Source: a virus. Taken from it: a DNA stretch of 64,000 nucleotides. Location: positions 1 through 64,000 of the IMG/VR virus record IMGVR_UViG_3300032084_001540; one strand, 5' to 3'. Positions within the stretch are counted from its first letter, which is position 1. Each line of letters starts with the position of its first letter. The notes under the pieces are model-generated. The model was not told the origin of the DNA. It saw nothing but the letters and a program-made list of their open reading frames with translations, and searched no databases. This document shows positions 53,087 to 60,670 of this stretch, one piece after another. Position numbers and translations under genes: made by a program.

Positions 53087-53745
53087 TGGGTTACTTCAGA
53101 CAAATACCAAACTGGATGTACACATCCAGACTACAAACTAAAAATTCAGATTATGATTTTGTTGAAGCAAAAAACTTTTATCGTAGAGCAAAAGTTCGCT
53201 CAGACTTCTTTGATAGATTCACATCGTTTGAGATGTATCAGATCATTGGAGAAGAACGTCCCGATAATGTTGCACAGAAAGTGTATGGTGATCCAGAATT
53301 GGACTGGGTTATCTTGACAGTAAACAATATTGTCAATGTGTATTCAGAGTGGCCTCTGGCATCAAGATCTTTTGAAAAATTCTTAATTCAAAAATATCAA
53401 TCAATCCAAGGATATAATCAAGTTCATCACTATGAGACCGTGGAAGTAAAAAATTCCAGAGGGAGGATTGTTCTCCCTGCTGGAATTGAAGTTGATTCAG
53501 ATTTTAGATTTACCTATGTTGATGGTAATAATGAAGTCTTAGACTCTGATGTAACTATAGAAGTGACAAACAGAGACCATGAGTTAAAGATTCAAGACGA
53601 ACTCAGAAACATTTACGTTCTAAGACCGATCTTCCTACAAACTTTCTTGAATGATATAGATGAAATTATGGAGTATCCAAAAAAATCATCTTCATATATT
53701 GGAGATAAGTTGAAGCAAGGTGGAATAAAACCAACTGATTATTAA
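53086..53745 (+). CDS. 53: Baseplate wedge protein gp53
   Basis: It begins MGYFRQIPNWMYTSRLQTKN, and the region RYRRAKVRSDFF-like to GDPELDWVILTVNNIVNVYS is the conserved gp53 core, with the FEKF...YQ follow-on. It is 219 residues (T4 gp53 is about 196). gp53 links wedges to the hub. It ends at 53745, one base before the end of the convergent His-rich gene. Confidence 0.85.
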   Translation: MGYFRQIPNWMYTSRLQTKNSDYDFVEAKNFYRRAKVRSDFFDRFTSFEMYQIIGEERPDNVAQKVYGDPELDWVILTVNNIVNVYSEWPLASRSFEKFLIQKYQSIQGYNQVHHYETVEVKNSRGRIVLPAGIEVDSDFRFTYVDGNNEVLDSDVTIEVTNRDHELKIQDELRNIYVLRPIFLQTFLNDIDEIMEYPKKSSSYIGDKLKQGGIKPTDY

Positions 53746-54060
53746 TCAGTCAACTCGAACTCTCACACCAAAGTAAAATAAATCATGATGATCGTAGTAA
53801 TGATGATCATGACGATGGTGATGCCATGGACTACAGTTGCGAATCCTAGTCACTTCTCTTTTGGTCTGGGGTCCATGGGGACTTTGCCATCTAGTAGTTT
53901 TGATTTTCTGACAGTGCTTCCAATCATACTTTGTTCTAGATCTCTTAGTTCTCTCCTCAATCTCTCCCCAATCATGATAATGATAGTAATGACGAGAGTG
54001 AGCAGAGGCAGCAGGTGCTGCCAAGACTAACCCAAATAAGAGAAGTGGTAGGAATTTCAT
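53746..54060 (-). CDS. Exported His/Tyr-rich protein, 104 aa
   Basis: A signal peptide (MKFLPLLLFGLVLAAPAASA) is followed by HSRHYYHYHDW and, near the end, WHHHRHDHHYYDHHDLFYFG. At least a dozen His in the mature chain suggest metal binding or a pH-dependent surface. Its two central Cys may form a disulfide. It lies between gp32 and the convergent gp53 with no intervening bases. Export by the host Sec system is inferred; no family recognised. Confidence 0.7.
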   Translation of the reverse strand: MKFLPLLLFGLVLAAPAASAHSRHYYHYHDWGEIEERTKRSRTKYDWKHCQKIKTTRWQSPHGPQTKREVTRIRNCSPWHHHRHDHHYYDHHDLFYFGVRVRVD

Positions 54061-54081
54061 TCGTCTGTACGGTAAGGGTTC

Positions 54082-54978
54082 TCAGCTGTTGGCGAGATTC
54101 TGGAAGTAACTCAGAGCATCTTCCTCATCTGCATCAGCAGTTTGTGCTACAGGTTCAGGTGCTTTAGACTTGAAGTCGGGGGTGAATGATCCGCGACCAT
54201 CACTCTCATCACTAAGTTCTTCATCCATAACAGGGCGAGAAGACCGTTGTCCAAGCACCATCTTCAGTCGCTTATCAAGATCCTCATAGGACTTGAACTG
54301 AGATGCATCAACAATCTCAGCAAGACCATATTCTTTCTTCCAGATTGCTTCCATTGCATCGTCATCGTCTAGCAAAGGTGCTTGACGTGCGAACTCAGAA
54401 GAATCATAGTTCCAGTAACCTGCAACTTTCTTGATCTTCAGTTTGAAGTCTGCACCCTGCCAGAAATCAAATGGATTGATAGCAGTCTCGTCTTCAAACT
54501 CAGGTTGCATTGCTTCCATGATCTTATCAAAGATCTTCTTACCAAACTTATAAAGGAAAACTCTTCCCTCATTCTCAGGATTTGTGGGATCTTTTACCAC
54601 ATAGATGTTGGTATAGTAGGACAATTTGCGCTTCTGCTTACGGGCAGTTTCTTTGTCAGCATCACTACCACTGTTCCACAGTTCACGATTGTACTCAGAG
54701 ACAGGATCCTTTCCACCAAGAGTGGTTAAAGAGTTCTCAATGTACCATCCACCAGGACCTTGGAAGGCGTGAGTATATAGTTTTGCCCATGGAAGATCTT
54801 CTCCATCAGGAGCTGGCAGGAAACGGATAACTGCATAACCATTGCCAGTCTTGTCCATTTCAGGTTTCCAGAGACGGTCATCGCCTCCAGTTTTGGTGCT
54901 CATTTTTTCAACTTCCTTGACCAGTTTGGAGGTCAGGGAACCAAGAGAAGATTGCTTCTTAAGATTTGCAAAAGACAT
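54082..54978 (-). CDS. 32: Single-stranded DNA-binding protein gp32
   Basis: The start MSFANLKKQSSLGSLTSKLV (ATG 54976-54978) follows GAGGT at 8-nt spacing and gives 298 residues (T4 gp32 is 301). The OB-fold region (ENEGRVFLYKFGKKIFDKIM, FDFWQGADFKLKIKKVAGYW) and an acidic tail (TADADEEDALSYFQNLANS) fit. The protein contains no Cys at all, so the zinc site of T4 gp32 (Cys77, Cys87, Cys90 with a His) is missing. It coats replicating DNA and recruits gp59 and other proteins. Confidence 0.9.
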   Translation of the reverse strand: MSFANLKKQSSLGSLTSKLVKEVEKMSTKTGGDDRLWKPEMDKTGNGYAVIRFLPAPDGEDLPWAKLYTHAFQGPGGWYIENSLTTLGGKDPVSEYNRELWNSGSDADKETARKQKRKLSYYTNIYVVKDPTNPENEGRVFLYKFGKKIFDKIMEAMQPEFEDETAINPFDFWQGADFKLKIKKVAGYWNYDSSEFARQAPLLDDDDAMEAIWKKEYGLAEIVDASQFKSYEDLDKRLKMVLGQRSSRPVMDEELSDESDGRGSFTPDFKSKAPEPVAQTADADEEDALSYFQNLANS

Positions 54979-55024
54979 TTGGATTACCTCGGGTTGTTTA
55001 GATTTGGCTTGTGTGTACTTCGTA

Positions 55025-55053
55025 AGTATATCAGTCAGAGTCCACCATGTCAA
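55025..55053 (-). promoter_or_regulatory. Sigma-70 promoter of gp32, TTGACA-17-TATACT
   Basis: The -35 at 55048-55053 lies in the end of the DUF1825-like gene and the -10 at 55025-55030 overlaps its boundary. The predicted start gives a leader of about 40 bases before the gp32 ATG. Confidence 0.75.
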
Positions 55054-55372
55054 GCTGTTGCTTGAGTGTGGTGATCATCTTTTCCATGTTAGAAAAAATT
55101 ACCGACATGTCGATATCGCGTGGCATACCCATCATAACAGCAGACTTCAGGATACTCTCCTTCATCTGGACAGCTTCTGGATCGTCACTCAAAGAGAGTC
55201 TAGTGTATAAGATTCTCTGCTTCTCAAGAAGACGTTGAAGAAGAAGGATATGATCCTTTTTTTCTTCCATATCCATACTAGGAAAGGCGAAAACGTTTTC
55301 ATAAACGCTCTCTTGCAATTCCTGAATTTGAGTCATCTCTGCTCGGACAACTTCTGAATCAAAAAAACTCAT
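55031..55372 (-). CDS. DUF1825-like protein, 113 aa
   Basis: It starts MSFFDSEVVRAEMTQIQELQ, strikingly like the cyanobacterial DUF1825 family opening (MxFFDSEIVQ-x-E). The helical length, the central LLQRLLEKQRILYTRLSLSDD and the end EKMITTLKQQLD also fit. DUF1825 proteins are near-universal in cyanobacteria and also occur in cyanophages; no function is settled to my knowledge. It sits between gp59 and gp32, overlapping gp59's stop by ATGA, so a replication-time role is plausible. Confidence 0.7.
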   Translation of the reverse strand: MSFFDSEVVRAEMTQIQELQESVYENVFAFPSMDMEEKKDHILLLQRLLEKQRILYTRLSLSDDPEAVQMKESILKSAVMMGMPRDIDMSVIFSNMEKMITTLKQQLDMVDSD

Positions 55373-55968
55373 TGATCTTCCACTAATACGTCTTTTAAAA
55401 TTTTTCTATAATGAAATACATCGATATTTAGAAACTTATCATACTTAGAAAGTTTCAAAGATACTAATTTCCATACAGGATCGTCGATCTTTCTATCAAA
55501 GTGGGATTTATATCCCAGTATTTTGTTCAAAATCAACATGGTCTCTAGAGATAATTTTCCCTGTAGATGTGCCTTGAGAATAGGAGGGTGATAACTATCA
55601 TCTCTTGAGAACATTCTGTCAAAGTCTCTATCTAGAAAGACTTCTTCAATCTCATTTTTAAAAGAGTATGAGAGACTCTGGATTTTCTTCTGCCATTGAC
55701 GATGCACTTTATCACCCTCTCGCATTAGCTCTACAATATAGAGTGATTGTGGATCATTGCATGTGGCAAAGTTGGCGACAAAGAATTCTTCAATCTCTTT
55801 GTCATTTTTCTGGCGAGACAGTTTCTCAAAAAAGTATCTGTCTTTTCTTTTGTAGAAAGAATTAAGAGAAGCACGACTAGAACCACAATACTTATGGTAG
55901 TCATACTTCTCTTTAGTAAAATGATTTTTTATTGCCAGAAATTTTTTGTAGCAATCAAAAGGCATCAT
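55369..55968 (-). CDS. 59: Helicase loader gp59
   Basis: The 199-residue protein aligns by eye with T4 gp59 (217 residues) in RKDRYFFEKLSRQKNDKEIE, ...FFVANFATCNDPQSLYIVEL and LSLETMLILNKILGYKSHFD. gp59 loads the gp41 helicase onto gp32-coated DNA. Its start touches the gp33 gene and its stop overlaps the DUF1825-like start. Its neighbours, gp32 and gp33, match the T4 order. Confidence 0.85.
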   Translation of the reverse strand: MMPFDCYKKFLAIKNHFTKEKYDYHKYCGSSRASLNSFYKRKDRYFFEKLSRQKNDKEIEEFFVANFATCNDPQSLYIVELMREGDKVHRQWQKKIQSLSYSFKNEIEEVFLDRDFDRMFSRDDSYHPPILKAHLQGKLSLETMLILNKILGYKSHFDRKIDDPVWKLVSLKLSKYDKFLNIDVFHYRKILKDVLVEDQ

Positions 55969-56225
55969 TACAATGGCAAACGGGCACGACTTGTTCTTTT
56001 TAGAAAGTTAAGTTCAGTGGCGTTGTATTTAATTTTTTCTTTGAGTGGTTTGGAGATTAGTTTAGATACAGAATCGAAGTCGATCTTATTCTCCTCACAG
56101 AAGTAAACTACAGCATCGATGTAGTTCATCTCTGGATTCTCTTTGATAACTTTCTCGACTTCTTGTGCGAATCGAGTTGGACACAGAAATTTCTGTTCCA
56201 GAACCTTATCTAGTTCATTCTCCAT
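55968..56225 (-). CDS. 33: Late-transcription co-activator gp33
   Basis: From ATG 56223-56225 (MENELDKVLEQKFLCPTRFA) it has 85 residues (T4 gp33 is 112). PEMNYIDAVVYFCEENKID and LISKPLKEKIKYNATELNFL align with T4 gp33 MSYLEATTAFLEENSIPETQ and IPSGIIEKIQSEAIDENLL. gp33 bridges RNA polymerase and the gp45 clamp at late promoters. The chosen start overlaps the upstream gene by 11 bases; a TTG start 27 bases earlier is possible. Confidence 0.8.
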   Translation of the reverse strand: MENELDKVLEQKFLCPTRFAQEVEKVIKENPEMNYIDAVVYFCEENKIDFDSVSKLISKPLKEKIKYNATELNFLKRTSRARLPL

Positions 56226-56898
56226 TTTGTTTTGAAAGATTGTGATTGACAAATTCTTTAATATAACGAACTAGAAGTTTAATATACTCGTCTTTGTTCC
56301 TTTTGTCAAATACTTTTACTTCACCCCCAGGAGTAACCATAAGAGTAATGAGTTTCTTGACTGGAATACCAGTCATCTCATAGTACATACAAGCATATGC
56401 AGTCTCTTGAACAAAGTAGTTTTCTAACCACTTCTCTGGTTTGATCTTCTCCGAGGTCTTAAAGTCAATGACTGCTAGTTCTCCTTCGTACTCACCAATG
56501 CAGTCTACTCTTCCCGCCAATCCAAGATACTCAGAGAACAGAGTACGTTCGATAGCATGAATATTATTTATCTTATCAAGTTCCTCTTTAGCATGATGGA
56601 ACATGAACTGAGTGGCAGGACGAAATTCATTCCAGTCCAATTCAAGATTCATTAGATACGCTTGGGCAGCCTCATGGAAATCTGTACCACGTTTTGTTGC
56701 CCTCTTCGTAATTCTGTTAGCTTCCTCTTCTCCAATTCGCTTACGCCACTTGATAAAAATCTCGCGATTATAGAAAGAAGTGACAGAAGTAATAGAAGGC
56801 ACCCAAGAACCATTCGGGACTTGATAGAGTCTGCATCCAGGAGTTTCTTTTTTGTTAAGTTCAACGTCACCGAGATAATTATGATGAATGAAATTCAT
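56215..56898 (-). CDS. PD-(D/E)XK exonuclease (MGME1/RecB-like)
   Basis: A 227-residue protein with H75 in GTDFHEAA, E117 in AIERTL, D132 in GRVDCIGE, D145-x-K147 in LAVIDFKTSE, and Q164 in FVQETAYA. These are the conserved positions of MGME1-like single-strand exonucleases. It is widespread in cyanomyoviruses near PhoH. A role in DNA end processing or nucleotide recycling is inferred. It overlaps PhoH by one base. Confidence 0.8.
   Translation of the reverse strand: MNFIHHNYLGDVELNKKETPGCRLYQVPNGSWVPSITSVTSFYNREIFIKWRKRIGEEEANRITKRATKRGTDFHEAAQAYLMNLELDWNEFRPATQFMFHHAKEELDKINNIHAIERTLFSEYLGLAGRVDCIGEYEGELAVIDFKTSEKIKPEKWLENYFVQETAYACMYYEMTGIPVKKLITLMVTPGGEVKVFDKRNKDEYIKLLVRYIKEFVNHNLSKQNGE
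56281..56309 (-). promoter_or_regulatory. Sigma-70-like promoter, TTGACA-17-TATATT
   Basis: Inside the 3' end of the exonuclease gene: -35 at 56304-56309, -10 at 56281-56286. It may supply gp33-gp59 with a separate transcript, about 50 bases ahead of gp33. Confidence 0.45.
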
Positions 56899-57647
56899 TA
56901 GATGTTCAGAGCAATTTTGTTCATGAGATACTCTTTGACTAATCCAGAACGAACGATGTCTTCAACACCAAATTCAATGATTGTAAATGATGGCATGTTC
57001 CTAATGATTCTTAGGAAATCAAGAATACCATTTCGTTCATATGATTTAGTCAAATCACTTTGACTCGCATCACCACAGAACATGATCTTTGTATTCTCAC
57101 CACAGCGTGTGATGATTGAATCAAGTTCGTGGAAGTTTAGATTCTGTGCTTCATCGACGATGATAATTGTATCATCCAATGTAGTACCCCGAATAAAACT
57201 TGTAGACCAAAAGGAGATAGTCTCCTGAGTTTTAAGATTACCATACAGCATCTCAAAGTCAGAGTCTGTTGGCATCTCAAACATATACTTTACCATATTC
57301 TTATATGGAATCTGGTAAAGAGCTGACTTGTCTTCATGATCTCCAGGGAGAAAACCAATCTCTCTGGTAGATACAAGAGATCTTACAATATAGATCTTTT
57401 TGTAAGGTGTGTTCTCATCAAGAACTTCTTTCAGTGCATTGTACAAAACAATAAATGTTTTTCCTGTGCCTGCTGCACCATACGCAAAGAGGTTCTTCCC
57501 CTTTTTGTATTCTGCAAACAAAATCTCTTGGTTAGGAGTTAAGGGAGTAATGTCACACAGAAGATCATTGTTAATCGGTTTCTTTCGTTTCATCTGCTTG
57601 GCAGTTAAACCGACTCCGATTGGATCATCCTTCTTTCTTCTTGGCAT
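56898..57647 (-). CDS. phoH: PhoH-like ATPase
   Basis: A 249-residue P-loop protein: GAAGTGKT at 57-64 (Walker A) and IIIVDEAQN at 161-169 (Walker B), with SLVSTREIGFLPGDHEDKSA-like PhoH motifs between. PhoH proteins are SF1-like ATPases linked to RNA metabolism and phosphate stress. They are very common in cyanophages, but their phage role is unsettled. The stop abuts the exonuclease ATG. Confidence 0.9.
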   Translation of the reverse strand: MPRRKKDDPIGVGLTAKQMKRKKPINNDLLCDITPLTPNQEILFAEYKKGKNLFAYGAAGTGKTFIVLYNALKEVLDENTPYKKIYIVRSLVSTREIGFLPGDHEDKSALYQIPYKNMVKYMFEMPTDSDFEMLYGNLKTQETISFWSTSFIRGTTLDDTIIIVDEAQNLNFHELDSIITRCGENTKIMFCGDASQSDLTKSYERNGILDFLRIIRNMPSFTIIEFGVEDIVRSGLVKEYLMNKIALNI

Positions 57648-57649
57648 AG

Positions 57650-57898
57650 TTAACTGTAGTCTCGGTTTTTGCGAACTGTAGAACCAGGTTGTTTAGATGC
57701 CCTATCTAAAACCTCATTCCAACCATTAGAGTTGGCTTCTCCTTTCCACCCACCCACATCTTGTGCTCCAGCGCAACCCTGTGACCAGTCTTTATCCCAG
57801 TCAGGGTTTTCATCTTTCCACTCAGAGTAGGCTTTCATGGTCATAGAAAGAGTCTGTGTCTCTCCAGTTTTTAAATTCTTTACAGGATAAGTAGGCAT
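57650..57898 (-). CDS. FmdB-like small protein
   Basis: Starting at ATG 57896-57898 (MPTYPVKNLKTGETQTLSMT), it matches the FmdB-type opening MPTY-x-V/F-x-N-x-TGE, with 82 residues and a Trp/Asp-rich middle. A longer start at 57958 would overlap the dehydratase gene. The typical CPxCG zinc knuckle is absent. A late-like CTAAATAA lies 20-27 bases upstream. Related small proteins are frequent in cyanomyoviruses. Confidence 0.7.
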   Translation of the reverse strand: MPTYPVKNLKTGETQTLSMTMKAYSEWKDENPDWDKDWSQGCAGAQDVGGWKGEANSNGWNEVLDRASKQPGSTVRKNRDYS

Positions 57899-57917
57899 AA
57901 TTAATTTCTGGATAGAT

Positions 57918-57925
57918 TTATTTAG
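57918..57925 (-). promoter_or_regulatory. Late-like motif CTAAATAA
   Basis: 20-27 bases before the ATG of the FmdB-like gene; supports the shorter start at 57898. Confidence 0.5.
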
Positions 57926-58944
57926 AGTTTGATCCATCGAGGATTGTCTAGAGTCCATTGAACGACCTCTTTAACTCGATCCTCAATGGGTTTGGGTTCC
58001 CATCCCATCAGTTTCATCTTCTCTCCAGACAAAGCATAGCGAAGATCATGACCAGGACGTGCTGAATGGAAGTCAACCAGATCATACTTAAGATCTTTAC
58101 CTTGTGCGAGAGCAATCATCTGTGCCAACTCAAGGTTGTTCAGTTCTCTTGCACCAACAATATTAAACTTAGGACATTTAGCATCTCCCCAGTTTAATTC
58201 TACGACTGTAGGTTGTTCCAGGAGGAAGAGCAAGGCGTCTGAAACATCTTCAGCATGGATATAGTGCCTAGAACCAGGAATCGTCCTTGTAGCGTCACTG
58301 TGAATAGTAATAGTCTCACCATCACGTACACGTTTAATACACATTGGAATGTATTTCTCTGGATGCTGACGCTGACCAAAGACATTCATCGTGTGAGTGA
58401 TGTAGACAGGCAGTTTGTAAGTGTTTTGAAATGCTACTGCCAGTTCTTCACCACCTGCCTTACTAGCACTGTAGGGATTGGTGGAGTTGTAACGGTCATT
58501 CTCTCCATAAAGAATGCCATTAGGTGCAGGTCCGAATACTTCGTCAGTACCAAAGTAAACAAATCTTTCTAGGTGATCAAGTCCACGAGCATAGTCAAGG
58601 ATGTTGCAGGTAGCAACGACATTATCCATCACGAACTCCATAGGGAATTCAATGCTGCGATCCACATGGGAACCAGCAGCAAGGTGAAGGATGTAATCAA
58701 CCTTCCCAATATCAGCAGCAATCAATGGATTCACTGCTGCTTTCAGGTCATGGAAAACAACTTTAACGCGAGCACGATCAGCAGGAGAGAAGTCCTTCAG
58801 GACATCATGCAAACGATTCAGATTACCACTAAAGTCTAATCTATCAAGTGTAACAACTTCCCAGTCAGTATTCTTTAGAATCTGGGATACAAGATGGTGG
58901 GCAATAAAACCAGCACCACCAGTAATAAGAGCTCTCTTACTCAT
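57922..58944 (-). CDS. NAD-dependent sugar-nucleotide 4,6-dehydratase (RmlB-like)
   Basis: A 340-residue extended short-chain dehydrogenase: GGAGFIA (9-15) binds NAD, SHVDRSIEFPMEF follows, T133-D134-E135 (FGTDEVFG) and Y158-x3-K162 (YSASK) are the catalytic triad of dTDP-glucose 4,6-dehydratases. RHYIHAEDVSDALL is also typical. Sugar specificity cannot be read from the sequence. It could modify host LPS or supply sugars for phage glycans. It overlaps the next gene start by four bases. Confidence 0.85.
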   Translation of the reverse strand: MSKRALITGGAGFIAHHLVSQILKNTDWEVVTLDRLDFSGNLNRLHDVLKDFSPADRARVKVVFHDLKAAVNPLIAADIGKVDYILHLAAGSHVDRSIEFPMEFVMDNVVATCNILDYARGLDHLERFVYFGTDEVFGPAPNGILYGENDRYNSTNPYSASKAGGEELAVAFQNTYKLPVYITHTMNVFGQRQHPEKYIPMCIKRVRDGETITIHSDATRTIPGSRHYIHAEDVSDALLFLLEQPTVVELNWGDAKCPKFNIVGARELNNLELAQMIALAQGKDLKYDLVDFHSARPGHDLRYALSGEKMKLMGWEPKPIEDRVKEVVQWTLDNPRWIKL

Positions 58945-59153
58945 TCAATTTCCTCTGTTTTTTTATTAAATCCAAATGGACCTGCTGATTTTTCTTCCAA
59001 TGCTAGTTTTAGTGCGACACTGCCGACTGCTTCCATACATTTAAGAATGTCTTCTGTCTTAGCACCTTCACCAAGTTCTTTAGCGATGTACCAATACTTA
59101 GGCCAAAATGTTTGACCTGCCAATTCATAATCTTCAAGTGTTAATAGTTTCAT
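58941..59153 (-). CDS. Small hypothetical protein, 70 aa
   Basis: ATG 59151-59153 (MKLLTLEDYELAGQTFWPKY) overlaps the ThyX stop as ATGA. The protein is helical with WYIAKELGEGAKTEDIL and an end FGFNKKTEEIE. Unrecognised. Tight coupling with ThyX and the dehydratase suggests one operon. Confidence 0.65.
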   Translation of the reverse strand: MKLLTLEDYELAGQTFWPKYWYIAKELGEGAKTEDILKCMEAVGSVALKLALEEKSAGPFGFNKKTEEIE

Positions 59154-59788
59154 TTCCAATCAAGTGCTTCGGATACTGTAGGGAATTTATTACAGAAGAT
59201 CTTTTTACATCCTTCTGCAATGTCCATGTGTTCTTTCTGTGTTCCATTAGCAGAACGCAGATTTATATAGTGAATCCATGAGCGACATGATCCGCTCATA
59301 TAGATTTTTGTTCCCGTCGCAAGGGGCATCACCATTCTAGCACACTCTTTTGCAACTTCTTCAGACAAAAGTTCTTCATAGAGTATCTGTGCTTGACGGA
59401 AATGTTCTTGAATCTTAAACAAAAGTCTAGATGTAATCAACGGATCCAAGTCATCAATAGAATTTTGTCGATTCTTTGTGTCTTGACGACGAAGTTCTGG
59501 AAGTGGAATATGATTCTCCAGCAGAGTTGTTGCAGCATACCGTTGAGAAAACTCTTGATATGTAAAACTACGGTGCCTCAGAATTTGAGCTGCGATTGCT
59601 CTAGAAGTTTCAATCTCAAGGGTCATAAAGGACTGTTCAAATACAGACCAATGATTGTGCTTGATACAATACTTCAGAAGTCCAGCATAATTTGGATTCT
59701 CTTGATTGTTTGGGTTTGAGACACGGGCAACGTATGCCATCAAGTTCTCAGCGTCAGGAGTGACCGATACGAATTTAACTGTTTGCAT
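59150..59788 (-). CDS. thyX: Flavin-dependent thymidylate synthase ThyX
   Basis: The 212-residue protein carries the signature RHRSFTYQEFSQRY at 71-84, which is the RHRxxSxxxxSxR motif of ThyX with Gln-Glu-Phe in the middle. The end SANGTQKEHMDIAEGCK contains the family's R...Q/E-H elements. It methylates dUMP using FAD and methylene-THF to supply dTMP for phage replication. Common in cyanomyoviruses. Confidence 0.95.
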   Translation of the reverse strand: MQTVKFVSVTPDAENLMAYVARVSNPNNQENPNYAGLLKYCIKHNHWSVFEQSFMTLEIETSRAIAAQILRHRSFTYQEFSQRYAATTLLENHIPLPELRRQDTKNRQNSIDDLDPLITSRLLFKIQEHFRQAQILYEELLSEEVAKECARMVMPLATGTKIYMSGSCRSWIHYINLRSANGTQKEHMDIAEGCKKIFCNKFPTVSEALDWK

Positions 59789-59993
59789 AATATGCCAAAT
59801 AATACTTTACTATTCCAGAGGTGGTCAGATTACCCTGAGACACCCAGTCATGAACGCATTCATAAATGCTTTGACATGTATATCTAGGTCTGCCGTCAGT
59901 AAGTTCCGACCCAAACTTCTTCAATAGAATGTTCAAACCTTGCGCTCTCGTGTCCATACGTTCTTGTGAGTAGCGCCAATCATTATCTATCAT
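59775..59993 (-). CDS. Small hypothetical protein, 72 aa
   Basis: The start MIDNDWRYSQERMDTRAQGL (ATG 59991-59993) overlaps the upstream stop by 11 bases and is preceded by AGAG; an alternative ATG is at 60014. The protein contains DGRPRYTCQSIYECVHDWVS and an aromatic end (GIVKYYLAYYANS). Its stop lies inside the ThyX start. No family recognised. Confidence 0.65.
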   Translation of the reverse strand: MIDNDWRYSQERMDTRAQGLNILLKKFGSELTDGRPRYTCQSIYECVHDWVSQGNLTTSGIVKYYLAYYANS

Positions 59994-60204
59994 ATGGCAT
60001 TTCTCTATAGTCATCAAGTTCAGGAGCAAGTTCGGGATCAAATACTTCATCATAGTCTGAGATATGAGGAACAATATCCTCATACTGAGGTCTATATGGC
60101 TCTTCATCAGAGTCAATCTCAGACTTGAGGCACTCGACTAGAGACTCCAAGTTCCTTATAATCAGTTTGATTTTTTCTTTATCCATAAAGAAACAGTCTT
60201 TCAT
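59983..60204 (-). CDS. Acidic hypothetical protein, 73 aa
   Basis: ATG 60202-60204 gives MKDCFFMDKEKIKLIIRNLE followed by a strongly acidic Asp/Glu/Pro/Tyr-rich tail. An upstream GTG in frame (60222) is inside the predicted RNA start region of the promoter, so it was rejected. The first codons lie in a 23-bp exact repeat shared with a gene at 60.9 kb. Function unknown. Confidence 0.6.
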   Translation of the reverse strand: MKDCFFMDKEKIKLIIRNLESLVECLKSEIDSDEEPYRPQYEDIVPHISDYDEVFDPELAPELDDYREMPYDR

Positions 60205-60222
60205 GACCTCAATCAATTCCAC
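60200..60222 (-). repeat. 23-bp exact repeat, copy 1
   Basis: Exact copy of 60921-60943. Here it covers the leader and first codon of the 73-residue gene. Confidence 0.85.
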
Positions 60223-60231
60223 TACACATCA

Positions 60232-60260
60232 ATTATACACAAAAAAGGAGAGATCGTCAA
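60232..60260 (-). promoter_or_regulatory. Sigma-70 promoter, TTGACG-17-TATAAT
   Basis: The -35 at 60255-60260 lies in the loop of the terminator at 60245-60271; the perfect -10 is at 60232-60237. It drives the 73-residue gene and the genes through ThyX. Confidence 0.75.
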
Positions 60261-60271
60261 GACCTCTCCTT
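60241..60271 (-). terminator. Intrinsic terminator with a promoter in its loop
   Basis: An 8-bp stem AAGGAGAG/CTCTCCTT with an 11-nt loop is followed by a minus-strand T-run. It lies 7 bases past the stop at 60278. Its loop holds the -35 of the next promoter. Confidence 0.85.
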
Positions 60272-60277
60272 AAAGTA

Positions 60278-60466
60278 TTATGATTCAGTCAACAGTGACT
60301 TGCATGTCCTCTTACAAACTGTCTGACTGTCATCACACTCTATCAAACAGTTAAAATAATCATTAATTGCATCGCTTTGTGTATCAGATTTGTCTAGTGT
60401 CCTCTCAAGATTAAAAATTGACTGTCTCCAACCAGCTAGTTGATTAAAAGAAATTAGGTTGTGCAT
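60278..60466 (-). CDS. Small Cys-containing hypothetical protein, 62 aa
   Basis: ATG 60464-60466 (MHNLISFNQLAGWRQSIFNL) follows GGAGG at 4-nt spacing. The end CLIECDDSQTVCKRTCK has four Cys that could bind metal or form disulfides. A longer TTG-start version is less likely because of the ribosome site. It is followed by an intrinsic terminator. Unrecognised. Confidence 0.65.
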   Translation of the reverse strand: MHNLISFNQLAGWRQSIFNLERTLDKSDTQSDAINDYFNCLIECDDSQTVCKRTCKSLLTES

Positions 60467-60623
60467 AACACCTCCATGTACGGAACTTATGGTCACATGA
60501 TTTAAGGTGGAAAGTTTCAAACCATTTGATCACCTCATAATTCTACCAGTATATAGTTGATTTGTGTGTAAATGAATACAATTGAGAAACAAAAATTTAT
60601 GCCTATGAGTTTATACTTATGCA
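60467..60623 (-). other. 157-base non-coding stretch
   Basis: Leader of the 62-residue gene. It contains a weak -10-like TATACT (60548-60553) without a good -35, and the AT-rich string GCATAA twice. No gene is seen on either strand. Confidence 0.4.
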
Positions 60624-60652
60624 TAAAAAAAGAGAGGTATTTCTACCTCTCT
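60624..60652 (-). terminator. Intrinsic terminator after the DUF4278-like gene
   Basis: The 9-bp stem AGAGAGGTA/TACCTCTCT with a 4-nt loop (60631-60652) is followed by a run of T on the minus strand. It lies 19 bases past the stop at 60671. Confidence 0.9.
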
Positions 60653-60670
60653 GTAATGTAAGTTAGTGAA

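Noticed and set aside
60202-60222. GTG start giving six more residues to the 73-residue gene
   Set aside because: It falls at or within the predicted RNA start of the promoter at 60232 and lies in a duplicated segment; the ATG is more likely.
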